From the NCBI GenBank assembly GCA_945833725.1, contig CAMAFU010000094.1, forward strand, positions 1 through 7,044: 7,044 bases of DNA, in the 5' to 3' direction. Positions 1 to 6,863 of this stretch are shown here, in pieces. Every line of letters begins with the position of its first letter. Position 1 is the first letter of the stretch. This DNA is from an uncultured Treponema sp. Lineage in GTDB: Bacteria > Spirochaetota > Spirochaetia > Treponematales > Treponemataceae. Under the pieces are notes generated by a model that saw nothing but the letters and a program-made list of their open reading frames with translations, did no database searches and was not told where the DNA came from. The translations under genes were made by a program, and so were the position numbers.

Positions 1-324
1 CTGCGTACAGTTTTGCCCAGAAACATTTTTATAGGTTACAGAAATATTTCCGCTGAGTTTGCTTTTTCCATCGTTTGTAGCTGCTATAGCAACTTTTTTA
101 TCGAAAGAAATATTTAGCGAAGCTCCTTCCGTGCCGCTGAAATCTGTTGAATAATCTCCATCGTAATACCAGACATTTCCAGAAATTACAGCACTTCCAG
201 TCTGCTCTTTTTCCAAAAGTTTCTGTTCACTGCTTAACATTCCCTGCAGTTGAGAACAGGATAAAGCAAGAAAAAGTGAAAAAGAAACACATATTATTTT
301 TCCAATAAACAATTTATTTTTCAT
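1..324 (-). CDS. Second lipoprotein, N-terminal part only (runs off the left edge)
   Basis: The first 108 codons of a lipoprotein, open to the left edge. The signal peptide has a basic MKNKLFIGK start, a hydrophobic core and a clear lipobox L-A-L-S-Cys23. The mature region starts with a polar, Glu/Lys-rich linker (about 30-41), followed by SGNVWYYDGDYSTDFSG (48-64) and short beta-like segments (LNISFDKKVAIAA, LSGNISVTYKNVSG), which look like a beta-sandwich or Ig-like extracellular domain. No catalytic family is recognisable. Two ATGs are adjacent (325-327 and 322-324). I chose the second because the GGGGG at 332-336 lies 7 bases from it and only 4 from the first, and because the resulting MKNK start matches that of the preceding lipoprotein. 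The first would add one Met. The gap after the previous gene is 15 bases from this start, so it belongs to the same operon. Function unknown; a substrate-binding or glycan-capture role at the envelope is only a guess from context. Confidence 0.8.
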   Translation of the reverse strand, partial: MKNKLFIGKIICVSFSLFLALSCSQLQGMLSSEQKLLEKEQTGSAVISGNVWYYDGDYSTDFSGTEGASLNISFDKKVAIAATNDGKSKLSGNISVTYKNVSGQNCTQ

Positions 325-331
325 CATTCTA

Positions 332-336
332 CCCCC
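332..336 (-). promoter_or_regulatory. G-rich ribosome binding site of the second lipoprotein
   Basis: A run of five G stands just after the stop codon of the first lipoprotein gene. It is 7 bases from the second of two adjacent ATGs and 4 from the first, so it favours the second. The first lipoprotein gene has a similar G-run (820-823) six bases before its ATG. Confidence 0.5.
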
Positions 337-339
337 GGA

Positions 340-813
340 TTACTTGAGATAAACCATTTGTGAACCAGACTGGCTGCCGTCTATAACAACAGTTGCTTCA
401 TTCAGGCTTAAATCCAGGTTGTCGGTATAAAAGTTGAAGTAATTTCCGCTTTTTCCATCAACACTGTTTCCCTGAACGGCAGGAAACCAAGCCCGGCTCC
501 AGGAAGTATCGCACAAAGTAAAATTTATCCATGTTGAAGTAACAGGTATTTTTTCTGAACATACGCCACTGCCGCCAGATAAATGTACGGTAATGCTGTC
601 TGCTTCCCTTTCCCATTCAGTATCTCCGTTAAAATCTCCTGCCAGACAATAATCGCCGTCTGCAGAAGACGGAAAACCTGTAAATTCAAATGTAAGCATA
701 AGGGCATTCTGGTCGTGAAGACCTGCCGCATCTGCACAGGACGAAAAAAAGCAGGATGCAAAAATACTGATTCCAATTAAAAAAATTACGGTAATAAAAC
801 TTTTATTCTTCAT
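340..813 (-). CDS. Small lipoprotein of unknown function, possible surface glycan-binding protein
   Basis: A 157-residue protein I do not recognise as a named family. The N-terminus is a lipoprotein signal: MKNK, a hydrophobic core, then two candidate lipidation Cys residues, Cys21 (IFASC) and Cys26 (FFSSC); the second, followed by ADAAG, is the more natural start of the mature protein. The mature part is about 130 residues, rich in Ser, Gly, Asp and aromatic residues with predicted beta character. It contains LAGDFNGDTEW (57-67), which recalls the G-D-F-N-x-W turn of CBM48/starch-binding-like beta-sandwiches, but the match is short and not enough to assign a family. Three further Cys (56, 85, 101) could allow a disulfide. 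Start is supported by GGGGAAA six bases before ATG. The gene begins only 15 bases after the barrel gene's stop, so the two are almost surely co-translated from one message. A role in binding galactan or assisting the barrel is inferred from position only. Confidence 0.8.
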   Translation of the reverse strand: MKNKSFITVIFLIGISIFASCFFSSCADAAGLHDQNALMLTFEFTGFPSSADGDYCLAGDFNGDTEWEREADSITVHLSGGSGVCSEKIPVTSTWINFTLCDTSWSRAWFPAVQGNSVDGKSGNYFNFYTDNLDLSLNEATVVIDGSQSGSQMVYLK

Positions 814-828
814 ATTTTTCCCCGTTTT

Positions 829-2607
829 TTATAAATCCCAGACAAGGCCAAGCCCTATCATGCTTTTTCCAGTGTCTTTTTCAAGGCTGTTAAGAAGATA
901 AGTTCTGTGAGCCGGTTTGTTTAAAGGATCATCCTTTCTGAAAAGACTGTAATTTTTGTCTTCGTACGGATTCATTGAATATGTAAAGTGAACCCAAAGC
1001 ATCGGTTTTCCAGGAAGAGGCAGTTTTTTTATAGTTGTACCTGCTGCAAAGGCAAAAGGAACATTTGTTTCATCCCCCTTACCAGGAATGCGCAGAATTG
1101 AACCAAAGTGAACGGAATGACCGGAGGCAAACTGGAGTTCACCCATTATGCTGTGCAGTTGCTTTTCTGCAGGATAAGAACTTCCGCCTGCCCATTCTCC
1201 GTATTTCATTTTAAGAGCATAGTCAAAGCGAAGTTTCTGAATGTTTTTTAAATCCGTTAATACAACTTCAGCTCCCCCTTCATCAAAATAAGAAATAAGC
1301 TCTGGTGTTGAAAGATTTCCAATTAACAGGTTTAACTGCTTGTCCAATCCCATAACGCCATAAAGTCCAAGTTCAGCATTTGATGAAATTGTTATGTCTG
1401 AATAAAGCTGGAAACGGCATTTTACGGAAGAAAAATCTTCTAAATTATCAAAGGCAATTTTTTGATCCAGTCCTAAAGAAAAAGGTACGCTTAAACCAAA
1501 CTGTTTTTCAAAAAGAAGATCTGTTGTCCATGTTCCGGCATTTATGTCGTCCCAGTCTGTACCGTCGCTTCCCCACACAGAATTAACTTTGCTTCCTGCA
1601 AAACTTGAACGGAGAGAAAAGTCGTAAGATTCTCCTGCAGAAGAAATTTTGCCTGCAAAAGCTGTAGATTGAGAGGAAAGAGAATATTCTGATCCAAAAG
1701 AACCTAATGCATGGGCTTGTACAGTTAACCAATCGAAAGGCGACAGGGAAAGCCATGCAGAAACGGCATTTTTATTTGACCTTGTGTAGAAGAAAAGTTC
1801 TTTTTCTGTTGTAGTTGAACCAAATGTAAAGGCAAGGCGGACTTTATCATCGTAATTAAAGTCAATGTAATCGTAAGTTCCAAAAGAATCACGCATACGG
1901 CTCAATGCAAAAAGGGAATCGACCTTTAATTTGCCGAAGTTTTTTAATGCACTTCCGCCAGAAATTTCTGTGTAGCCTTTTCCTACATTGTTCCATCTGT
2001 CTATAACAGTAAAAATACCTTTAAACTCGCTCATTCCGTTTGCCTTTAAATCGCCGTACCCTACACGGACAGAAACAAATGGAGTTAAAATGTTAAATCC
2101 CATTTTGTTAAAGGCACCAATTCCGCTGTCATTTCCTTCTGCAAGAAAAGAAAAAGGCATTGTTAAAAGAGTCTGAAGACCGTCGCCGAAAGTAACATCG
2201 GGAATATTTGCACCGTAAGAATTTGATTGATAAATGGTTTTATCAAAATTCCAGACGGCAATTTCTGTATCAAGATGAAACTTATCGTTTATGTCGCCCC
2301 AAAACCACCAGTTCATCTTGCTTAAAAAATGGGAATTGTCGAACTCATAGCCAGATTTTTTCCCATCGCTTATATTGCGAATAAGAGATTCATTTTTAGA
2401 AGTAACTTCAATCCAAGCCCCCTGCTGGATTTTTGAAGATGAAGATTTTGAAAGTTCTGCACTGGCACTTTGGGCAGAAACAGCCGATTTTGAAAAATCC
2501 TGATTTAGGGGAACAATAAATCCGTCATCAGCAACCTGAGAAAAGGCTTTTATTCCAAAAAACAGGAAACAAAGAACATTAAGTATCTTTTTCTCATATT
2601 TTTTCAT
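829..2607 (-). CDS. Outer-membrane beta-barrel protein (porin-like), galactan locus
   Basis: A 592-residue exported protein of no recognised named family. Residues 1-23 are a signal peptide (MKKYEKKILN then a hydrophobic stretch and AFS before Gln24, a good signal peptidase I site). A Ser/Ala-rich low-complexity stretch (about 39-58) follows. From about 62 to the end the chain is made of alternating polar/hydrophobic segments rich in Gly, Phe, Tyr, Trp and Ser, with short turn-like Asp/Asn/Gly breaks, and it closes with IGLGLVWDL, typical of the last strand of an outer-membrane barrel. There is no TonB box or plug domain visible. The frame stays open upstream to an ATG at 2656-2658, but the signal peptide begins at Met 2605-2607, which has GAGG at 2619-2622 while the upstream ATG has no ribosome binding site; so the shorter start is used. 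Its place behind the galactanase suggests passage or binding of galactan fragments at the outer membrane; that is inference. Style resembles spirochete outer-membrane proteins. Confidence 0.8.
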   Translation of the reverse strand: MKKYEKKILNVLCFLFFGIKAFSQVADDGFIVPLNQDFSKSAVSAQSASAELSKSSSSKIQQGAWIEVTSKNESLIRNISDGKKSGYEFDNSHFLSKMNWWFWGDINDKFHLDTEIAVWNFDKTIYQSNSYGANIPDVTFGDGLQTLLTMPFSFLAEGNDSGIGAFNKMGFNILTPFVSVRVGYGDLKANGMSEFKGIFTVIDRWNNVGKGYTEISGGSALKNFGKLKVDSLFALSRMRDSFGTYDYIDFNYDDKVRLAFTFGSTTTEKELFFYTRSNKNAVSAWLSLSPFDWLTVQAHALGSFGSEYSLSSQSTAFAGKISSAGESYDFSLRSSFAGSKVNSVWGSDGTDWDDINAGTWTTDLLFEKQFGLSVPFSLGLDQKIAFDNLEDFSSVKCRFQLYSDITISSNAELGLYGVMGLDKQLNLLIGNLSTPELISYFDEGGAEVVLTDLKNIQKLRFDYALKMKYGEWAGGSSYPAEKQLHSIMGELQFASGHSVHFGSILRIPGKGDETNVPFAFAAGTTIKKLPLPGKPMLWVHFTYSMNPYEDKNYSLFRKDDPLNKPAHRTYLLNSLEKDTGKSMIGLGLVWDL

Positions 2608-2618
2608 GTTTATTTTAA

Positions 2619-2622
2619 CCTC
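2619..2622 (-). promoter_or_regulatory. Ribosome binding site that fixes the barrel-protein start
   Basis: GAGG lies 11 bases before the ATG at 2605-2607. The spacing is somewhat long, but the in-frame ATG at 2656-2658 has no purine-rich motif in front of it and would put 17 non-signal residues ahead of a good signal peptide. This site therefore decides for the shorter protein. Confidence 0.55.
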
Positions 2623-2660
2623 GTTATTAAAACTAACGCAAAGTAATGCACCGACCATGC

Positions 2661-2675
2661 AATCAAAGTTTGATT
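2661..2675. repeat. 15-bp palindrome at the end of the galactanase gene
   Basis: AATCAAAGTTTGATT is a perfect inverted repeat with 7-base arms around one central base. Its last base touches the galactanase stop codon (2675-2677) and the rest lies in the 67-base gap before the barrel gene. It could form a small hairpin with a 6-base stem and 3-base loop, acting as an RNA end or processing site, or be a protein-binding site. No T-run follows it, so it is not a normal intrinsic terminator. In AT-rich DNA such a repeat may be chance. Confidence 0.35.
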
Positions 2676-4588
2676 TAATCGATTTTTATAAATTCAATAT
2701 CATCAAAATTTCCCCAGCAGTCTGGAGAAGTTTCAAGATATATTCCCACAGTTACATTTCCTCCTTTTACATCAACAGGAATTTTATACTGTTTCCAAAC
2801 CTGCCAGCCTGTATTTACAATTTTGCATGTAACCTGCCTGTCTGTGCCGTCGAACCCAGAAGCAAAAAGACGGATATTTTTGTCGTTTCCACCGCCCATT
2901 GCCCAGACAGAAAGTTCGTATTTTCCATCTGGTATGGCCTTAAATTCCTTTGTAATAAGCGATTGGAATCCGTTGGCCAGCCAGTATTTGTATGTCCATT
3001 TTCCAGTGTGGGCATTGCTTTTGTTATTTTCCATGTAGCAGGCGCCGTCTGGACCGTTATATTTCCATTCGCCGAATTTTCCTGATTCAAAAGAGGGATC
3101 TGCAATTAAATTTGTTCTGTCGCTTACAACTACGGTTATTTCTGGAACAAAATCGAAGGAGAGGGCTTTTCCTTTAAGAATGTATTTTCCGTTTTCAGTC
3201 TTGCCCCAGTCTTTTTCTTCCCATTTTACATCTACAAGTGATTCTGAATCATTTGTAAACACCAGTTTTACTTTTTCTGGCAGCAAAGGAACTTCTCCAG
3301 GTTTACATACAACTTCTAAGGAATCAGCCATTTTGTAAGGATGAAAGTTTTTTGAATTTGACGCACTGCCGCCCCACACATTGGAAACTTCCTTTCCGCC
3401 GCGAACAAGAGACCACACAGACAAGGAAGGAAGCACCCGGCCTTTTGAATCGAACATAGCCTGATTATCCCAGGAATTGCCTTCTGCAAAGGAAAGTCCG
3501 GCACCTTTTACAGGAATCCAGGCAGGTTCCCAGTAAAACACACCTGTTCCGCCTTTTACAGAAGCAACGGCCTCGATTATGTCGCGAATGCTTGTAGCCT
3601 GCCCCTGCACCGTTGGAAGATAGCCGTGTTTTTCATCACTGTATACCATAAAGGAATTTCCCTGGTCATCAGCATCTTCTTCCGTGTAACCGTAGGCAGT
3701 TTCAACTACAGCCAGTTCTTTTCCGTACCTTTTAGAAAGATCTGTCATATTGTCCTTCAAATCCTGAATGCTTCCATGCCAGTATGTGTAAAACGAAAGA
3801 CCGATAATATCAAAATCAACGCCGGCCTTTACTACAGGATCAAAAACACTTCTGTAAAGCTCGTTGCGCCCGCCATCTGCAAGGTGAATTACAATTTTTA
3901 TTTTTTCTCCGCTGCCCTGTGCACTTCTTACACCCCGGGAGGCACTTTTTAAAAGGGAAATAAACCCTTTAAATCCGCCGACCTTTTCGCCTTCATCGCC
4001 CCAGATTTTTCCCACCGGCCACATAAAACCGTTGTTCAGTTCGTTTCCAATCTGAACGGCATCTGGTCTTGCTCCAGCACTTATAAATTTTTCTATGGAA
4101 TCTTTTGTAAATTTTTCCACTTCGGCATTAAGTTTTTTTTCGTTTAGTCCAACCCAATCCTGACTCATATTCTGTTTTCCAGGATCTGCCCAGCTGTCTG
4201 AATAATGAAAATCAACAAGAAGTTTAAAACCTGATTCTTTCGCCCTTACTGCAAGCTTTAAATCCGTTTCTACGCTGTTGTTTCCGCCGCCATAAGGTTT
4301 TCCGTCTACTGTAGGATTATTCCATACACGAAGACGAATCCAGTTTACACCGTTATCCTTTAAAATTTTAAACAGGTCTTGTTTATTTCCCTGACTGTCA
4401 AAATAAACACCGCCGTTATCTTCAATATCCTGCAGCATGCTTATATCAACACCCATCATAAAATCTTCAGAAAGGCCTTCTACAGGTTCTATAAAAATTT
4501 TAGATGATACGGCTTCGTTTTTACCCGGGAAAGCAAAATTCAAAAACACAAGCCCCAGAAAAAACGCAAAAAAGAAACTTTTCTTCAT
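2675..4588 (-). CDS. Secreted GH53 endo-beta-1,4-galactanase with Ig-like and carbohydrate-binding modules
   Basis: A 637-residue arabinogalactan endo-beta-1,4-galactanase (GH53), which cuts internal beta-1,4-galactosyl bonds of pectic galactan. Residues 1 to about 21 form a hydrophobic signal peptide with no lipobox Cys, so it should be released to the periplasm or outside. The GH53 barrel covers about 41-395, with MGVDIS (45-50), WIRLRVWNNP (83-92), LVDFHYSDSWADPGKQ (124-139), QIGNELNNG (179-187; predicted acid/base Glu183), SFYTYWHG (265-272), VVETAYGY (294-301; predicted nucleophile Glu296) and FYWEPAW (351-357). About 425-490 resembles a bacterial Ig-like domain. About 493-637 is a beta-sandwich carbohydrate-binding module starting NLIADPSFESG and ending CWGNFDDIEFIKID; CBM61, the galactan-binding module known on GH53 enzymes, is the likely family but CBM4/9-like relatives are possible. 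Translation start is well supported by AAGGAGG at 4598-4604, nine bases before ATG. It corresponds in role to Bacillus GanB, with much longer C-terminal modules. Confidence 0.96.
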   Translation of the reverse strand: MKKSFFFAFFLGLVFLNFAFPGKNEAVSSKIFIEPVEGLSEDFMMGVDISMLQDIEDNGGVYFDSQGNKQDLFKILKDNGVNWIRLRVWNNPTVDGKPYGGGNNSVETDLKLAVRAKESGFKLLVDFHYSDSWADPGKQNMSQDWVGLNEKKLNAEVEKFTKDSIEKFISAGARPDAVQIGNELNNGFMWPVGKIWGDEGEKVGGFKGFISLLKSASRGVRSAQGSGEKIKIVIHLADGGRNELYRSVFDPVVKAGVDFDIIGLSFYTYWHGSIQDLKDNMTDLSKRYGKELAVVETAYGYTEEDADDQGNSFMVYSDEKHGYLPTVQGQATSIRDIIEAVASVKGGTGVFYWEPAWIPVKGAGLSFAEGNSWDNQAMFDSKGRVLPSLSVWSLVRGGKEVSNVWGGSASNSKNFHPYKMADSLEVVCKPGEVPLLPEKVKLVFTNDSESLVDVKWEEKDWGKTENGKYILKGKALSFDFVPEITVVVSDRTNLIADPSFESGKFGEWKYNGPDGACYMENNKSNAHTGKWTYKYWLANGFQSLITKEFKAIPDGKYELSVWAMGGGNDKNIRLFASGFDGTDRQVTCKIVNTGWQVWKQYKIPVDVKGGNVTVGIYLETSPDCWGNFDDIEFIKID

Positions 4589-4597
4589 TACAGGTGT

Positions 4598-4604
4598 CCT
4601 CCTT
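4598..4604 (-). promoter_or_regulatory. Strong Shine-Dalgarno of the galactanase gene
   Basis: AAGGAGG, a near-perfect anti-16S match, stands nine bases before the GH53 ATG. It is the strongest ribosome binding site in the window (the others are GAGG, GGGG or AAGGA), which suggests the secreted enzyme is translated more strongly than its neighbours. The difference in strength is seen; the effect on expression is inferred. Confidence 0.75.
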
Positions 4605-4650
4605 TTTTGTTTTATTGTACATTTCAGCTTTTAACCTGCTTACAACAGTT

Positions 4651-6795
4651 TTAAATATTAGATTTCCATTCCAATTCATAGGAAACATCTTTAAGAACAG
4701 CAGCTTTTTCCCCGGAAAATTCCGGCCATTTTTCAAGATAAATTTCCTGAGATTTTGAAAGCGGCGTAATTTCCAGTTCCAGTGATGAAAGATTTTCGCT
4801 GCAGTCAAAATATTTTAAGCCTATTTCCCATGGAAACTGTTCTCCCATAAAAAAATGATCCAGAAGAAGTTTTCTCTCCCCTTTTTCGTTTATTGAATAA
4901 AGTTCAGCCTTATCGCCAATATAAGAAATTTTTACAAAGCAGTCGGAACACTCATCTTTAAAAAAGGACTGGCATTGTTCCAGATTAAATTTATATTTGC
5001 CTTCAGAAATTTTTTCTGAAAGGATTTTTCCTTTCTGGAAGAGAGAATTTTTCTTTTTGTAGTGAATAAATTCCGTTTTTTCCAGAGATTCATCTGAATT
5101 AAAATTTTTTACGCCGGTTTTTTCCCAGCCGGAAAGTTCCTTTTCAAAATCAGGATAAACATAAAAATCATCGCTTTCCCGGCTTACAAAAATATCCCCG
5201 TTTTCTGTTTTTAAGGCATAAGAATCATCACTGCAAATAAGGATTCTGTCGCCGCTGATTTTCCAAAGGTTCAGGGCATCGTTTTTTTCCAGAAGAAGAA
5301 TTTTACTTTTTCCAGATTCAACACAATCCTCGTAAAAAGAAAAAATATCTTTTTTTTCGTTCCAGCAGCTGTTTCTGTAAAAAATTATTTTTCCTGCAGC
5401 GGCTGTAAAAGGAGTGGCTTTTGCCCATTTTAACTTTATTCCGCAGAATTCCATGTTGAAAGGAACAAAAAAGTATTCTCCGCTTTTTATGTCGCCCCAA
5501 AAAAGAGTTTTGCCTTCTGGTGTTTTTAACTCCTGTTTTTTGTATTCTTTCATTTTTTGATGACGGACATAATTGTTTACAAAAAGATAGCCTTTTTTAC
5601 CATTGGAGCGGTACGAAAATCTTAAACTGGACAAATTTTTTGGATCAAGGGGATTTTCTTCGGGAATTACAGCAGGAAGGCTGCATAACTCCTCTCCAAA
5701 ATCTCCTGTAAAATAAGAAAGAAGCTTTAAATGACGGAAAGTTTCTGTAATCTGCCCAAATTCTCCTACAGGCGCTCGGAAATCGTAATTTTTAACAGGT
5801 AAATCATTTAAAAATCCAGTTTCCCTCGATTCCTGCAATGTGGAAAGTTTTCCTTCGGGGTTTGTGCCTCCGTGATACATATAATACCCCAGAAGATTTA
5901 CGCCGCTTCCGAGTTTTACCATGGCAACTGCGGCAATATCATCGGCCATTGCAACAGTTCTTCTGTGGGATGTTACCTGCAAACCGCCGCCAAGTTCAGC
6001 TGTTAAATAAGGGAATTTGGATGAATCGAAGGTAATTCCATAACCTAAACCGTGGTCGCTTCCAATGTTGTGGTCGTTTCTTTCTAATGTAAAAGTAAAG
6101 TTTCCGCTGGGTTCACTTTCCAGAACATGCTGTGCCCATGGTTCATCACAATATCCGCCCATTACAGGAAGAAGTCCACCTGTTCTTGCCCCACCCCAGC
6201 CTGTAGCCGTGTAAAGATGAACAAGAAATCCAGTTTTTCGTGCAAGGGAATAAAGTGTTTTCATGTGCAAATCACCGGACTCATCATAAAGCCCGCCGCA
6301 ATGACCGTACTCATTTTCAATTTGAATGGCAATAACTGGATTGTTCCAGGATTTTTCATCATCAGGATTGTTTATAAAATCTGAAGTCTGCGAATATATC
6401 TTTGAATACCATTTTTCTACTGTATCAAAGTAGGCTTTGCTGTTTGTGCGTGGTTCAAAATCTTTATGCAAAAGCCAGTCCGGGAATCCGCCGTTTCTTA
6501 CCTCTCCATGGCACCAGGGTCCTATACGGAGGCAGACTTTCATACCACATTCACTGGCAGTCTTTAAAAATTCACGCAAATTCCTGTTTCCGCTCCAGTC
6601 GTATTCACCTTCAATTTCTTCATGATGAATCCAGATAACATAGGTGCTTACCACATCTATGCCACCAGCTTTCATTTTTAAAAGAGATTCTTTCCAGCAG
6701 CTGCAGGGAACCCTTGAATAATGGATTTCGCCCATAGTCAAAAAGACTCTTCTTTCATCTTTTAAAATGCCTGTGCTGTCAAAAGTATATTTCAT
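4651..6795 (-). CDS. GH35 beta-galactosidase, cytoplasmic
   Basis: A 714-residue glycoside hydrolase family 35 enzyme, expected to remove terminal beta-linked galactose by a retaining mechanism. The TIM-barrel signatures are in order: GEIHYSR (22-28), the segment IGPWCHGEVRNGGFPDWLL (91-109), AIQIENEYG (156-164) with the predicted acid/base Glu162, YLTAELGGG (263-271) with the predicted nucleophile Glu267, and MYHGGTN (306-312). The catalytic domain covers about residues 5-360; the remaining 350 residues should form the beta-sandwich domains usual in this family, but I recognise no specific module there. The N-terminus is polar and lacks a signal peptide, so the enzyme should act in the cytoplasm on imported oligosaccharides. 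The ATG start is supported by AAGGAAA at 6801-6807 and by family motifs beginning soon after. It follows the permease by 68 bases and precedes the galactanase by 62. In the Bacillus gan operon this slot is filled by a GH42 enzyme. Family is near certain; galacto-oligosaccharides as substrate are inferred from context. Confidence 0.95.
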   Translation of the reverse strand: MKYTFDSTGILKDERRVFLTMGEIHYSRVPCSCWKESLLKMKAGGIDVVSTYVIWIHHEEIEGEYDWSGNRNLREFLKTASECGMKVCLRIGPWCHGEVRNGGFPDWLLHKDFEPRTNSKAYFDTVEKWYSKIYSQTSDFINNPDDEKSWNNPVIAIQIENEYGHCGGLYDESGDLHMKTLYSLARKTGFLVHLYTATGWGGARTGGLLPVMGGYCDEPWAQHVLESEPSGNFTFTLERNDHNIGSDHGLGYGITFDSSKFPYLTAELGGGLQVTSHRRTVAMADDIAAVAMVKLGSGVNLLGYYMYHGGTNPEGKLSTLQESRETGFLNDLPVKNYDFRAPVGEFGQITETFRHLKLLSYFTGDFGEELCSLPAVIPEENPLDPKNLSSLRFSYRSNGKKGYLFVNNYVRHQKMKEYKKQELKTPEGKTLFWGDIKSGEYFFVPFNMEFCGIKLKWAKATPFTAAAGKIIFYRNSCWNEKKDIFSFYEDCVESGKSKILLLEKNDALNLWKISGDRILICSDDSYALKTENGDIFVSRESDDFYVYPDFEKELSGWEKTGVKNFNSDESLEKTEFIHYKKKNSLFQKGKILSEKISEGKYKFNLEQCQSFFKDECSDCFVKISYIGDKAELYSINEKGERKLLLDHFFMGEQFPWEIGLKYFDCSENLSSLELEITPLSKSQEIYLEKWPEFSGEKAAVLKDVSYELEWKSNI

Positions 6796-6817
6796 CAGTA
6801 TTTCCTTTTTTAAGATT

Positions 6818-6845
6818 TAAAAGCTTTTACTCAAAAATGATTTTT
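6818..6845. repeat. Two AT-rich palindromes between the permease and beta-galactosidase genes
   Basis: The 68-base gap holds TAAAAGCTTTTA (6818-6829, perfect 12-base palindrome) and AAAAATGATTTTT (6833-6845, 6-base arms around one base) almost end to end. They lie between the permease stop and the GH35 ribosome binding site. They could mark an RNA processing site or operator, but their low complexity makes chance a fair explanation. Confidence 0.3.
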
Positions 6846-6863
6846 CTTAAATTAAACGCAAAA

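Noticed and set aside
1..813. The two lipoproteins as a tandem duplication
   Set aside because: They share only the MKNK start and lipoprotein signal type; the mature regions show no convincing similarity by eye.
2608..2658. Longer start of the barrel protein at the ATG at 2656-2658
   Set aside because: It would add 17 residues before a clear signal peptide, and there is no ribosome binding site in front of it.
2661..2675. Intrinsic terminator after the galactanase
   Set aside because: The inverted repeat is AT-rich with no GC-rich stem and no following T-run on the minus strand, and the next gene follows after 67 bases in the same direction.
2606..3085. A 159-codon open frame on the plus strand, opposite the galactanase
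   Set aside because: It lies antisense to the conserved carbohydrate-binding module, has no recognisable product or ribosome binding site, and looks like a by-product of the minus-strand codon pattern. The same holds for the other plus-strand frames.
4614..4645. Possible internal promoter before the galactanase: TTGTAA (4640-4645) and TACAAT (4614-4619) on the minus strand
   Set aside because: The spacer is 20 bases, too long for a normal sigma-70 type promoter, and the -35 match is poor; the tight gene order fits read-through from upstream.
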